NCBI RefSeq assembly: GCF_947366995.1
Contig: NZ_CANBCC010000014.1
Span: 1-62,428 of the forward strand
Length of the DNA: 62,428 nt
Source of the DNA: an uncultured Aquabacterium sp.
GTDB taxonomy: Bacteria; Pseudomonadota; Gammaproteobacteria; Burkholderiales; Burkholderiaceae_C
Reading direction: 5' to 3'
Shown: positions 20,500 to 29,654 of the stretch, one piece after another
How positions within the stretch are numbered: position 1 is the stretch's first letter
Layout: every line of letters begins with the position of its first letter
Made by a program: the position numbers and the translations under genes
The notes under the pieces: generated by a model
Seen by the model: the letters and a program-made list of their open reading frames with translations, nothing else
Databases searched by the model: none
What the model was told of the DNA's origin: nothing

Positions 20500-20982
20500 T
20501 CAGCCGACGAACCACGCCAGCGCGAACCAGCCGACCATTGCCACCGCCAGCATCAGCTTGAGGACCAGTGCGAGCACGAAGCCCAGGCCGGCGGCGACCC
20601 CGGCTCGCGCTGCGCGGGCCGGGTCGCGCCGAGACACCCATTCGCCCAGCAGCGCGCCCAGCATGGGCCCCAGGATGAGGCCCGGCAGACCGCCGAAGAG
20701 GCCGGCGACGGAGCCGATGCCGGCACCGCCCATGGCGCTCTGGCTGGCGCCCGCACGCTTGACCGCGATCACGGCCGCGACGTAGTCGACCAGCCAGCCG
20801 AGCAGGGCCAGCAGGCCCAGGCCGAGCAGCGTGCCGCCGCCCACGCGGGCGTAGCCGTCCGCCCAGGCGGCCAGCCACATGCCCACGAAGATCAGCGGCG
20901 TGCCGGGCAGCAAGGGCAGTACCACGCCGAGCACGCCGATGACGATGGCGGCGATGGCAAGAAAGGCGAGCAGAGGGTCCAT
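20500..20982 (-). CDS. DUF456 family membrane protein
   Basis: A 160-residue, very hydrophobic protein. It opens LAFLAIAAIVIGVLGVVLPLLPGTPL, continues with FVGMWLAAWADGY, and has the Gly-rich GGLPGLILGPMLGALLGEW characteristic of DUF456. About four or five transmembrane helices. Function of the family is unknown. It is tandem with the diguanylate cyclase gene upstream, with a 49-base gap. Confidence 0.85.
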   Translation of the reverse strand: MDPLLAFLAIAAIVIGVLGVVLPLLPGTPLIFVGMWLAAWADGYARVGGGTLLGLGLLALLGWLVDYVAAVIAVKRAGASQSAMGGAGIGSVAGLFGGLPGLILGPMLGALLGEWVSRRDPARAARAGVAAGLGFVLALVLKLMLAVAMVGWFALAWFVG

Positions 20983-21031
20983 GCGTGTTTCGACTCGGGT
21001 GCGAGCCGCGGGTTCCCTGCGCGGGCCCGGC

Positions 21032-22693
21032 TCAGCCCGCGAGCCGAGCCGGGTGGGTGTCCAGCACTTCGGGTTCGGCGAGGTGCAGCACGTAGCGGCC
21101 GCGGCCAGTCTGCTTGGCCTGGTACATCGCGCTGTCGGCGGTGCTCATCAAGGCGTCGAACGAACTGTCGCCATCGCCCAGCGCAATCCCGATGGACAGG
21201 CCCAGTGCGCACGGCTGCCCGGCGATCTGCACGGGCTCGGCGAGGGCCTGCATGCATTTGGTGGCCACGGCCCGTGCGCTGGCGCTGGCATCTTCGTTGT
21301 TCAGGCCGAGGTCGCTGAGCACCAGGGCGAACTCGTCGCCGCCCACGCGGGACAGCGTGTCGCTTTCGCGGACGATGGCGGCGAGGCGGCGCCCGACTTC
21401 GACAAGGGCCAGGTCACCGGCCTCATGACCCAGGCTGTCGTTGATAGGCTTGAAGCCGTCCAGGTCCATGAAGAGGACGGCGAGCCGGGTGCGGGTGCGG
21501 CGGGCGCGGGCCAGCGCCTGGCCCATGCGGTCGGCCAGCAGCAGGCGGTTGGGCAGCCCGGTGAGCGCGTCGTGGTGGGCCATGCGGGCCAGTTCGTTCT
21601 GGCTGTCGATGAGCCGGGCGAGCAGCCGGTTGAAGGCCTTGGTGAGGTGGCCGACCTCGTCGTCGCGGACGACGGGCAGCGGGGCGAGTGGCATGTCGCC
21701 GCGGCTCATCCGGTCGGCGTGGTCGGCCGCGCGCAGCAGGGGGCGGAAGACGAGGTACAGGCCAACCGAGGCCAGCAGCAGAAAGATGACGACCGTGGCG
21801 ACGGCGTGCACGCGCACGAAATGCCGGGTGCGCTCGATCGTGACGAAGGCTTCGTCGGCGGGCATGCGGGCCACCACGAACCAGCCCGCGCCTGGCACCG
21901 GCGCCACACCGGCGACCGCTTCGGCGCCGTTTGCCTCGGTGATGAGCCCGCCGCCCTGGTGACCGGTGGCCGCCGCATCGAACAGCGGGATCTGGCCGAT
22001 TGCCGGGGCATCGCGCAGCACCTGTTCGGGGTCGGTGGCCGCGACGATGAGGCCGTCGTAGGGCGAAATCACCAGCAGCCCGCCCATCGAGCCCACGCGG
22101 GCCTGCGCCAGGGGCTGAAGAAAGCCGGGTGCATCCAGGGCCGTCAGGCCGGTGAGGACGGCCAGCACGCGGCCTTGCGGGTCGACGATGGGTGCCGCCA
22201 TCGGGAGCAGCGTTTCGCCGGTCTGGGGCGCGCGCAGCGGCCGGCCGAGTGCCGGTGTGCCGTTGAAGGCGGTGCGCACCCAGGCGGGCATGGCTGCAGC
22301 CGTGTTCGATGCGCCCATCTGGGTGGCCGTCCGCACTTCGGCCAGGGCCCGGCCGTCCGGTGCAAGGATGGCGAGGCCGGGCACGAAGGCGGACTGCAGC
22401 CGGTGCTGGGCTGTCAGCCAGGCCTGGAGCGCCTCGGGATCGGTCAGGTCACCCAGCGGGGCGGCGGTGGCCAGGCGGTGCAGCGTGCGTTCGCGTTCGT
22501 CGAGCTTGGCGGTGATGTCGCGCGCCACGTAGCCGGCGAGCGCGGCCTGCTGGCCGGCCAGCACGGTGCCGAGGTCGTCGCGCAGAAAGGTCGGCAGCCG
22601 GTGATAGCGAACCACCGAGCCAGTGAGGGCCAGCGCCACGCCGAAGAGGACGAGCCGCGTGACGATGCTGCTGGTGATGCGCCGAAATCCCAT
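21032..22693 (-). CDS. membrane diguanylate cyclase with periplasmic Cache-like sensor, HAMP and GGDEF
   Basis: A 553-residue protein with an N-terminal transmembrane helix (about 10-28), a periplasmic double-Cache-like sensor to about 290, a second helix (FVRVHAVATVVIFLLLASVGLYLVF, written here in part: AVATVVIFLLLASVG), a HAMP region and a C-terminal GGDEF domain. The active site RVGGDEF (GGDEF at about 451-455) is intact and is preceded five residues upstream by RESD, a c-di-GMP inhibitory site. It should make c-di-GMP in response to an extracellular signal and be subject to product inhibition. No EAL domain is present. Ligand unknown. Confidence 0.9.
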   Translation of the reverse strand: MGFRRITSSIVTRLVLFGVALALTGSVVRYHRLPTFLRDDLGTVLAGQQAALAGYVARDITAKLDERERTLHRLATAAPLGDLTDPEALQAWLTAQHRLQSAFVPGLAILAPDGRALAEVRTATQMGASNTAAAMPAWVRTAFNGTPALGRPLRAPQTGETLLPMAAPIVDPQGRVLAVLTGLTALDAPGFLQPLAQARVGSMGGLLVISPYDGLIVAATDPEQVLRDAPAIGQIPLFDAAATGHQGGGLITEANGAEAVAGVAPVPGAGWFVVARMPADEAFVTIERTRHFVRVHAVATVVIFLLLASVGLYLVFRPLLRAADHADRMSRGDMPLAPLPVVRDDEVGHLTKAFNRLLARLIDSQNELARMAHHDALTGLPNRLLLADRMGQALARARRTRTRLAVLFMDLDGFKPINDSLGHEAGDLALVEVGRRLAAIVRESDTLSRVGGDEFALVLSDLGLNNEDASASARAVATKCMQALAEPVQIAGQPCALGLSIGIALGDGDSSFDALMSTADSAMYQAKQTGRGRYVLHLAEPEVLDTHPARLAG

Positions 22694-22754
22694 TGGGCGG
22701 GATCATAGGGACATCCCGGCCGCGGCCCTAGTGGAAAAGCGAGGAACACCGCCT

Positions 22755-24116
22755 TCATTCCATGATGCGGGATGCGGTCTGGGGCGTGGGGCCGACACGC
22801 CACACCGTGTTGCCCACGTCGTCGGCCACCAACAGCGCGCCGCGGCCATCGAGCGCCACGCCCACGGGGCGGCCCAGCGCCTTGCCATCGGGGCTCAGAA
22901 ACCCGGTGAGCACATCCACCGGCTCGCCCGAAGGCTTGCCTTGCGAAAACGGGATGAAGACAACCTTGTAGCCGCTGCGGGGCTTGCGGTTCCACGAGCC
23001 ATGCTGCCCGATGAACATGCCCTGCTGCCATTGCGGCGAGAGCGCGTTGCCTGCGGCGTTGACGAGGCCCAGCGAGGCGGTGTGCGCGCCCAGCGCATAG
23101 TCCGGTGCGATGGCGCGGGCGACCTGCTCCGGCTGTTGCGGCTTGACACGCTCGTCGACGTGCTGGCCCCAGTAGCTGTAAGGCCAGCCGTAAAAACCTC
23201 CGTCCTGCACAGAGGTCAGGTAGTCCGGCACCAGGTCGTTGCCCAGTTCATCGCGCTCGTTCACGACGGTCCACAGCCGGCCGCTTTCCCACGCGAGCCC
23301 GTTGGGGTTGCGCAGCCCGGTGGCAAACAGCCGATGACGGCCGGTGGTCAGATCCAGTTCCCAGATGGCCGCACGCCCGGTCTCCTGTTCCATGCCGTTC
23401 TCGGCCACGTTGCTGTTCGAGCCCACGGTGATGTAGAGGCGCTGCCCGTCGGGCCTGGCGATCAGGTTCTTGGTCCAGTGGTGGTTCAGCGGGCCACCCG
23501 GCAGGTCCAGCACCTTCTCCGGGGCGGCGTCGATGCGGGTCTGGCCGGGCTTGAACGGCAGGCGCACCACCGCGTCGGTGTTGGCCACGTAGAGGTGGCC
23601 CCCCACCAGCGCCATGCCGAAGGGCGAGTTCAGGCCGTCGCGCAGCACGGTGCGCACCTCGGCGCGGCCGTCGCCGTCGGCATCGCGCAGCAGGGTGATG
23701 CGGTTGGCGCTGGGGCCGGACGAGCCGGCCTTCTTCATGGCCCGCGCCATGAACCAGCCGCGGATGCCTTTGTTGTCCTCGGGTTTGGGCGGGGCGTTGG
23801 TTTCGGCCACCAGCACGTCGCCATTGGGCAGGGCGAGCAACCAGCGCGGATGCACCAGTCCGGTGGCGAAGGGCTGCACGCTGAGCCCCGCGGCAGCCGT
23901 CGGTTGCTGGCCGGCCGGCCACCCGGTGGCTTCGGCGATGTGGACCGTCGGCACCCACTGTCGGTTCGGTGCGGGCAGCGTCGGGGACGCGCCGTATCCG
24001 GCTGTGGTGGGCAGGTCGCTCGCGTCACCGCACGCGCCGAGCGAAAGGGCGCTGACGACGCCCGCGGCGAGGGCACAGGCACGTACGGCAGAGAGGCAAG
24101 AATGGGGACGGTGCAT
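22755..24116 (-). CDS. PQQ-dependent sugar dehydrogenase-like (sorbosone dehydrogenase family) lipoprotein
   Basis: A 453-residue beta-propeller protein of the L-sorbosone/glucose dehydrogenase-like family. A lipoprotein signal carries the lipobox LSLGAC (Cys about 29). Repeated propeller motifs include [74 protein letters not shown] and [13 protein letters not shown]. It is probably periplasmic, oxidising a sugar or alcohol with PQQ as cofactor; the substrate is not readable. The start MHRPHSC gives a proper signal. A consensus sigma-54 promoter and palindromic activator sites lie upstream, towards the divergent AcoR-like regulator. Confidence 0.82.
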   Translation of the reverse strand: MHRPHSCLSAVRACALAAGVVSALSLGACGDASDLPTTAGYGASPTLPAPNRQWVPTVHIAEATGWPAGQQPTAAAGLSVQPFATGLVHPRWLLALPNGDVLVAETNAPPKPEDNKGIRGWFMARAMKKAGSSGPSANRITLLRDADGDGRAEVRTVLRDGLNSPFGMALVGGHLYVANTDAVVRLPFKPGQTRIDAAPEKVLDLPGGPLNHHWTKNLIARPDGQRLYITVGSNSNVAENGMEQETGRAAIWELDLTTGRHRLFATGLRNPNGLAWESGRLWTVVNERDELGNDLVPDYLTSVQDGGFYGWPYSYWGQHVDERVKPQQPEQVARAIAPDYALGAHTASLGLVNAAGNALSPQWQQGMFIGQHGSWNRKPRSGYKVVFIPFSQGKPSGEPVDVLTGFLSPDGKALGRPVGVALDGRGALLVADDVGNTVWRVGPTPQTASRIME

Positions 24117-24158
24117 GGTGGCTCCTGGTGGCACGGCACGGATGGCGCGGCTGGTTGG

Positions 24159-24173
24159 GCAAGCGCCGCGCCA
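24159..24173 (-). promoter_or_regulatory. sigma-54 (-24/-12) promoter for the quinoprotein gene
   Basis: On the minus strand the sequence reads TGGCGCG, four bases (GCGC), TTGC. This matches the sigma-54 consensus TGGCRCG-N4-TTGC at every defined position and has the obligatory GG-N10-GC spacing. Transcription would start about 12 bases past the GC, near 24148, leaving a leader of about 30 bases before the quinoprotein ATG at 24116. Confidence 0.72.
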
Positions 24174-24200
24174 GAAACGTCGCCGTACCAGGTCGGGACA

Positions 24201-24258
24201 CTGTGTCACGCGGCGCGTTTGACACAGGTACAGCGAAAACCTGTCACGCTCCGTGACA
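24201..24258. promoter_or_regulatory. two palindromic upstream activator sites (TGTCA/TGACA type)
   Basis: Site 1 (24201-24227) is CTGTGTCA, 11 bases, TGACACAG, with perfect 8-bp arms. Site 2 (24242-24258) is TGTCACG, CTC, CGTGACA, with perfect 7-bp arms. A smaller palindrome GACAC-T-GTGTC overlaps at 24197-24207. The centres are 36 bases apart, about 66 and 102 bases upstream of the predicted sigma-54 start, a normal enhancer position. Further TGACAC/GTGTC half-sites lie near 24293 and 24305. The likely ligand protein is the AcoR-like activator encoded beside them. Confidence 0.65.
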
Positions 24259-24264
24259 CTTTCA

Positions 24265-24276
24265 AGGGTTAACCCT
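24265..24276. repeat. 12-bp perfect palindrome AGGGTTAACCCT
   Basis: A perfect self-complementary 12-mer in the 332-bp divergent region, followed eight bases later by another AAGGGTT half. It may be an operator for the regulator gene or part of its promoter region. No assignment is possible from sequence alone. The rest of the intergenic stretch to 24448 holds a TTGACA at 24304-24309, without a convincing -10 at normal spacing, and an AGGAG ribosome site just before the regulator start. Confidence 0.4.
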
Positions 24277-24448
24277 CAAAGGGTTCCCGGCAGTGTCGGC
24301 TTCTTGACACCCTTGCCTACCATGGCGCTCCACTGGGGCGGTGTGTGCTCCAGAAGGTGACGATACGGGGACACATGCCCCGCACGGTGTGCCAGCGGCG
24401 GTGATCCCGCCTCCGGCGAGCCGGTCACAGCACGAGGAGACCCACCAG

Positions 24449-26917
24449 ATGAACATGCGAACGCTGCACCACCCCGGGGCACCCCTGCGAGGCAGCCTGT
24501 CCGAGACAGGCGGCCCGGTGTTGCCCGAACCTGTGATGGGCGAGCGGCATGCCGAGACCATTCAGCAGTCGCATGAGCGCTGCCTGACCATGGGGCTCAA
24601 CCGGACCGACCGGCTGGACTTCCCGACCCTCAGCCGCAACGAGCTGGCCCTGGCGCGCGAGCGCAACCACCGGCTGTACGTGCATGCGGCGCCGGTGATG
24701 GAGACGCTGTTCTCGCAAATCCTCGATTCGCAGAGCATGGTCGTGCTGACCGATGCCAACGGCACCATCCTGCACACGATCGGGCCGGATGCCTTCCTGC
24801 AGCGCGCGGCCAAGGTGGCACTCAGCCCGGGCGTGAACTGGTCGGAGTCGACCAAGGGCACGAACGCGATCGGCACGGCGCTGATTGAAGAACTGCCGAC
24901 GCTGGTGCACGGCGCCGAGCACTTCATCAACGCCAACCACTTCCTGACCTGCTCGGCCGCGCCCATCCTCGACCCGCGCGGCAACATCCTGGGCGTGCTC
25001 GACGTGACGGGTGACCAGCACACCTTCCATCCCTACACGCTGGGGCTGGTGCGCATGTCGGTGCGCATGATCGAGAACCACTGGTTCTCGGATGACCACC
25101 GCAATGTGGGGCACATCTACCTCCATGCACGACCCGAGTTCCTGGGCACGCTGACCGAAGGCATCCTGGCCGTGAACCCGGACGGGCGCATCATGGGCGC
25201 GAACCGCGGGGCCCAGGAGCAACTGGGCATGAGCAGCGCAGCCCTGCGCATGCACACCGTGACTTCGCTGTTCGGTGCCACCATGGGGGCGCTGACCGAG
25301 CGCTTCCGTTCACCGCAGGTGGGCCCCATGCTGGTCGAGACCGTGTCGGGTCGCCAGCTGCACCTGCGTGCGCGTTTCAACTGGCCGGTGTGGCACAGCC
25401 TGTCGGAGTCCACAGCCGATGCCGTCGAGGCCACGCCGGTGGCGGCGGTGGCGGGCGGCTCCGGCCTGACGCTGCCTGCGGCCTCCGCGCCCAAGGACGC
25501 CTCCGCCGCCCCCGGCGGCCGGACGCCCCTGCGCACCGCCGAAATGGGCGGCGTGACGGGGGCACCGGCCCCGGCCGGGCTGGGTGGCTCGCTGGGCAGC
25601 GGGCCGACCTCGGTGTCGTCGGCCATGCCGCCCGGCAGCCCGTTCGGCGTGCCGAGTGGCCGCCTGGCCGATGCCTTCGTGCCGGGCACGCCGGGAACCG
25701 GCTCATCGGGTGAGCCACCGCGTTCATCGGCCTCTCGCAAGCTCGGCCTGAGTGCGCTGGCCACCGGAGACGCGCAGATGGCCGCCCTGCTCGACAAGCT
25801 CAAGCGCGTGCTCAACCGTGACATCCCGGTGCTCATCCAGGGTGAGACCGGCACGGGCAAGGAGTTGCTGGCACGCGCCATCCACCTGGATTCGAGCCGC
25901 GCGAGCGCACCGTTTGTCGCAGTCAACTGTGCTTCCATCCCTGAAACGCTGATCGAGTCGGAACTGTTCGGTTACGAGGAAGGCGCCTTCACCGGTGCGC
26001 GGCGCAAGGGCGCGGTCGGCAAGATGGTGCAGGCCCATGGCGGCACGCTGTTCCTGGATGAAATCGGCGACATGCCGCTGTCGCTTCAGGCCCACCTGCT
26101 GCGCGTGCTGCAGGAGCGCGAGGTCACGCCGCTGGGCAGCGGACGCGCCATCCCCATCGACATCAACCTGGTCTGCGCGACCCACCGCAACCTGCGCGAG
26201 ATGATCGAGCGCAAGACCTTCCGCGAAGACCTGTACTTCCGCCTGAACGGGTTGGTGGTGCGGATTCCGCCGCTGCGCGAGCGCACCGACCTGATGGTGC
26301 TGGTCGAGCGCATCCTGCAGCGGGAATGCCCGGATGTGGCCCATGAACTGGCGCCCGACGTGCTCAACCTCTTCCAGGCGTGCCGCTGGCAAGGCAATGT
26401 GCGTCAGTTGGCGGGCGTGTTGCGCACGGCCTGCGTGATGGCGGGTGACGAGCGCTTCATCACCCGCGCGCACCTCTCGGACGACTTCATGGACGACGTG
26501 CTGCGCAGCCAGAGCCAGGCCGGACTGGGCGCACGGGCCACCGCGACCGGTTCGGGTGGCAGCATGGCCGGATCAGGCTACATCGGCGGCGGCATGGTGC
26601 CGCCGGCCGCAGCCTCGAGCGGGCTGCACGGCCACGGGCAGGGTGGGCTGCATGCGGTCGCTCCGGTGCACGCCTACCCCGAAGCGAGTGCCGCCGAGGG
26701 CATGGACATGGGCCGGCACGCCGCTCCGCCGGCCGCTGCACCCAGCACCGTGGCCAGCGCGCCATCGGCGCCCGCCTCGCTGGTCGACATCGAACTGCAG
26801 ACCATCCGTCAGGCGGTGGAGGCTGCGCGTGGCAACATCTCCGAAGCGGCCAAGCAACTGGGCATCAGCCGCAACACGATCTACCGCAAGCTGCACTGGC
26901 AGAACAAGCAGCAATGA
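24449..26917 (+). CDS. AcoR-like sigma-54-dependent transcriptional activator
   Basis: An 822-residue activator with a GAF domain (about 85-215) and a PAS region (about 228-310). A Pro/Gly/Ala/Ser-rich linker (about 320-430) leads to an AAA+ domain with Walker A GETGTGKE at 465-472 and the sigma-54-contacting GAFTGA at 512-517. Walker B is LFLDEIGDM. A second low-complexity linker (about 690-775) precedes a Fis-type helix-turn-helix (ISEAAKQLGISRNTIYRKL). The start was chosen for the AGGAG 10 bases upstream. The order matches AcoR-type regulators, which respond to small metabolites such as acetoin or alcohols. The divergent sigma-54 promoter and palindromes make the quinoprotein gene its probable target. 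Confidence 0.88.
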   Translation: MNMRTLHHPGAPLRGSLSETGGPVLPEPVMGERHAETIQQSHERCLTMGLNRTDRLDFPTLSRNELALARERNHRLYVHAAPVMETLFSQILDSQSMVVLTDANGTILHTIGPDAFLQRAAKVALSPGVNWSESTKGTNAIGTALIEELPTLVHGAEHFINANHFLTCSAAPILDPRGNILGVLDVTGDQHTFHPYTLGLVRMSVRMIENHWFSDDHRNVGHIYLHARPEFLGTLTEGILAVNPDGRIMGANRGAQEQLGMSSAALRMHTVTSLFGATMGALTERFRSPQVGPMLVETVSGRQLHLRARFNWPVWHSLSESTADAVEATPVAAVAGGSGLTLPAASAPKDASAAPGGRTPLRTAEMGGVTGAPAPAGLGGSLGSGPTSVSSAMPPGSPFGVPSGRLADAFVPGTPGTGSSGEPPRSSASRKLGLSALATGDAQMAALLDKLKRVLNRDIPVLIQGETGTGKELLARAIHLDSSRASAPFVAVNCASIPETLIESELFGYEEGAFTGARRKGAVGKMVQAHGGTLFLDEIGDMPLSLQAHLLRVLQEREVTPLGSGRAIPIDINLVCATHRNLREMIERKTFREDLYFRLNGLVVRIPPLRERTDLMVLVERILQRECPDVAHELAPDVLNLFQACRWQGNVRQLAGVLRTACVMAGDERFITRAHLSDDFMDDVLRSQSQAGLGARATATGSGGSMAGSGYIGGGMVPPAAASSGLHGHGQGGLHAVAPVHAYPEASAAEGMDMGRHAAPPAAAPSTVASAPSAPASLVDIELQTIRQAVEAARGNISEAAKQLGISRNTIYRKLHWQNKQQ

Positions 26918-26959
26918 CGACCTGATTGCGACGCCGGGATTCAGCACCCCGGCCCTCCA

Positions 26960-26986
26960 CGGCGCCAGAGGGCGCCGTTTTTTTTG
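26960..26986 (+). terminator. Rho-independent terminator of the AcoR-like gene
   Basis: Perfect 8-bp stem ACGGCGCC/GGCGCCGT with a four-base loop, followed by an eight-base T run. It lies about 40 bases after the regulator stop and just before the convergent TonB receptor gene ends. Confidence 0.9.
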
Positions 26987-26996
26987 GCGGCCCTTG

Positions 26997-29192
26997 TCAG
27001 AAGCCGTGCAGGTAGCGCACGGACAGCAAGGCATTGCGGCCTGCCGCGGTCTCGAAGAAGCGGCCGTTGCCATCGTTGACGATGACGCTGCCGGCGTAGC
27101 GCTTGTCACCCACATTGTCGACGCGGGCGAGCACCTCGATGGCGCTGCCCTTCGCGTCAAGCTGGAAGCGCTGGAGCCAGCGCACGTTCACGATGCCCCA
27201 GCCGGCGGCGAAGTCGCTGTTGCGGTCGTTGACGGCCGTGCGGCTGCGGGCCTGCCATTCCAGGCCGGCTTCCATGCCGCGCTTCGGCTGCCACACCAGC
27301 TCGGCAAACGCGTTCTGCTTCTGCGTGCCGGCGATGCGGTTGCCCGCGGCCACGGGGGCGGTTGCGGTGGTGCAGGGGGTTCCCGCGCAAGTCAGGAAGT
27401 TGTCTCGGTAGCTGGCGTCCAGCCAGGTGAAGGCGGCGGCCGTGCGCCACTGTGGGCTCAGACGCCACTGGCCGCTCAACTCCAGGCCCTTGCGCTGGGT
27501 GTGGCCCACGTTCTGAAACGTGGCGCGCCCGCCGCTGTTGCTCAACGCGCCGATCTCGTTGCTGGTGTTGACGACGAACAGCGTGGCGTCCAGCGCCGTG
27601 CCGGGGGCCGGGCGCCACTTGCTGCCGATTTCGGCGTGGCGGCTGGTTTGCGGCTGAAGCGCGGTGTTGAAGCCGCCGCTGCCATCCGGGCGGTAGGCCA
27701 GCTCGCCCAGGGTGGGTGACTCGAAGCCGCGTCCGGCGCCGGCATGCAGCGTCAGAGTCGGGCTGGCTTTCCAGCGCAAGCCCAGCACGGGCGTGTTGTA
27801 GTGAAAGCGCATGGTGCCCGAGTCGTCGACGTTGGTGCCCACCACGTAGCTGTCCTTGCTGACCATCGTGACCTGGCCCGAGCGCAGGCCGGCCGTGGCC
27901 GCCCAATCCGGGAGGATGGCCCATTCCGCCTGGGCGTAGGCCTCGCGGGTGCGCGCCGAGTTGGCCTCGTCGCGCCGCTGGGTGCCCTTGACGCCGTAGA
28001 GGGGCGCACTGCTCGGGCCGGTGTAGTTCAGGTAGCCACGGCGTGCGTCGTACTGATCCTCCATGTTCAGGCCGGTGACCAGGTCGACGTTCGTCCAGCG
28101 CCAGTTCATGCGCCCGTCCAGGCCCATGTAGTCGCGGTCGAAATCGACGACCCCGCCGCTGTGACGCGACGTCAGGGGATTGGTGCCCTGTGTGCCAGCC
28201 GCGATGCTCTGGTACTGCGTCACCGTCCGTCGGCCCGCATAGGCCACCAGCTGGCTTTCCTGCAGCGCCCCCGCCTGCGTGAAGCGGTGCTGCCAGCTCG
28301 AGCCGAGCTGCGTCTGGTTCAGGTTCTTGCGCGTGTTGTACTGCTGTGCCTCCGGCGTGACCTGCTCTGGATCGGCATCGAACTGCGACCGGCTCAGCCC
28401 CAGTGGGTCCTGCGCCTGCTGCACATGGTGGCTCAGCTGCGCCACGATGCGGTCATGCGGCAGGCGCCATTCGGCCTTGACATTGCCCAGGTGGCGGTCT
28501 GCGGCGCTGCGGTCGCGCGGGCCGTCGGTGTGCAGGCTCGAGGCGCTGGCCGACATCGACAGCGTCTCGCTGATCGGCGCGCCACCGGCCAGCCGCACCT
28601 GGTACAGCGCGTTGCTGCCCACATCCACGCTGCTTTCGAAGAAGCGCTCGGTGATGGGCTGACTGACCAGCGAGATCACGCCGCCGGCCGCATTGCCGTA
28701 CAGCGCCGAGAAGGGGCCACGGATGACCTCGATGCGCTGCGCGCCGGCCAGATCGAAGTGACCGACCTGGCCCTGCCCGTCGGGCATGGTGGCCGGGATG
28801 CCGTCGGTGTAGAGCCGCAGGCCGCGCACGCCGAAGGTGGCGCGGGCGCCGAAGCCGCGCGAGCTGATCTGCAGATCCTGCGCGTAGTTGTTGCGGTTGT
28901 TGACCACCAGGCCCGGCACGCGCGCCATCGCCTCGGACAGGTTGACCATGGGCCCGGCCGCGCGCAGGGTGCGGCTGTCGACCACGCTGGCCGCGAATGG
29001 CGCGTCCTGCAGGCGGGTGGCACGGGTGCTGGCGCTGACCACCACCGGATCGACCTCGGAGGCCGCTTCGGACGCCTCGGCTGCCCGGGCGGCACCGGTG
29101 TGCAGAAGGCCGGCGCAGCTGGCCAGAGTGGCCCAGGCCAGCGGGCTCAGTCGGAGCGGGGTGGGGCGGCGGGAGGCGATGTGGTGTCTCAT
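26997..29192 (-). CDS. TonB-dependent outer-membrane receptor
   Basis: A 731-residue receptor with a signal peptide (hydrophobic LAWATLASCAGLLHTGAARA). The TonB-box-like DPVVVSAST is followed by a plug domain (SVVDSRTLRAAG ... GLVVNNRNNYAQDLQISSRGFGARATFGVRGLRLYTDGIPATMPDGQG, quoted in part) and a C-terminal barrel ending in an aromatic residue (VRYLHGF). The GFGARATFGVRGLRLY and TMPDGQGQ stretches resemble FecA/ferric-siderophore-type receptors, but the ligand cannot be assigned. The start at MRHHIAS was chosen because the upstream in-frame extension is not signal-like. Confidence 0.88.
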   Translation of the reverse strand: MRHHIASRRPTPLRLSPLAWATLASCAGLLHTGAARAAEASEAASEVDPVVVSASTRATRLQDAPFAASVVDSRTLRAAGPMVNLSEAMARVPGLVVNNRNNYAQDLQISSRGFGARATFGVRGLRLYTDGIPATMPDGQGQVGHFDLAGAQRIEVIRGPFSALYGNAAGGVISLVSQPITERFFESSVDVGSNALYQVRLAGGAPISETLSMSASASSLHTDGPRDRSAADRHLGNVKAEWRLPHDRIVAQLSHHVQQAQDPLGLSRSQFDADPEQVTPEAQQYNTRKNLNQTQLGSSWQHRFTQAGALQESQLVAYAGRRTVTQYQSIAAGTQGTNPLTSRHSGGVVDFDRDYMGLDGRMNWRWTNVDLVTGLNMEDQYDARRGYLNYTGPSSAPLYGVKGTQRRDEANSARTREAYAQAEWAILPDWAATAGLRSGQVTMVSKDSYVVGTNVDDSGTMRFHYNTPVLGLRWKASPTLTLHAGAGRGFESPTLGELAYRPDGSGGFNTALQPQTSRHAEIGSKWRPAPGTALDATLFVVNTSNEIGALSNSGGRATFQNVGHTQRKGLELSGQWRLSPQWRTAAAFTWLDASYRDNFLTCAGTPCTTATAPVAAGNRIAGTQKQNAFAELVWQPKRGMEAGLEWQARSRTAVNDRNSDFAAGWGIVNVRWLQRFQLDAKGSAIEVLARVDNVGDKRYAGSVIVNDGNGRFFETAAGRNALLSVRYLHGF

Positions 29193-29430
29193 GGTCTCGT
29201 TGTGTTGGCAGCGTGCCCCGGACGGGCCGGGTGCGGTCGGTGTCCGGGTGCAGACACCGTGCCAGGGCGCCAAGGGCGTGTCATCGGGGCAAGCACGCGC
29301 CGCGCGCGGGCCGGCTTGGGGGGAGACCCGCGGGGTCGCTCATGATTTTCTGGAGCCTGTGTGACAGCGGTGACACACGTGCGCCTGCGTGTCCCGGCAT
29401 GGAGCACGCGCGACGGCGCTGATGGGCGGC

Positions 29431-29458
29431 AAAAAAAAGCGGGTCCCGAGGGACCCGC
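29431..29458 (-). terminator. Rho-independent terminator downstream of flhDC
   Basis: Read on the minus strand: 9-bp stem GCGGGTCCC/GGGACCCGC with a two-base apex, then eight T. It lies about 200 bases past flhC. It ends the flhDC transcript without motA/motB or chemotaxis genes following. Confidence 0.85.
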
Positions 29459-29563
29459 ATCGAAAGCACAAGACTGCCGTGCTGCTAGGAGGAGACAAGC
29501 ATGAAACAGAACGGGTCCGCCTGACGGGAGCAGGGACTTGACGACCAGGCCGGTCGGGCGGGA

Positions 29564-29599
29564 TACAACTGGAACAACGGGTACAACCGGTACAACCAC
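29564..29599. repeat. short imperfect tandem repeat, TACAACCGG-like
   Basis: Four 9-base units in tandem (TACAACTGG, AACAACGGG, TACAACCGG, TACAACCAC) in the 460-bp region between the TonB receptor and flhC, within the presumed 3' leader of the flhDC transcript. Nothing else is evident in this region apart from the terminator. Confidence 0.5.
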
Positions 29600-29654
29600 T
29601 GCGATGCGGCGTGAACCGGCGCCGCGCCGGGGTGAGGGCATCCGCCCCCGGAAA

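Noticed and set aside
29290..29312. Sigma-54-like sequence upstream of the TonB receptor (CGGCGCG..CTTGC on the minus strand)
   Set aside because: Spacing between GG and GC is nine instead of the obligatory ten, so it should not function as a -24/-12 promoter.
29564..29599. Possible CRISPR or VNTR from TACAACCGG-like units
   Set aside because: Units are 9 bases, contiguous, without spacers, and only four copies; merely a short tandem repeat.
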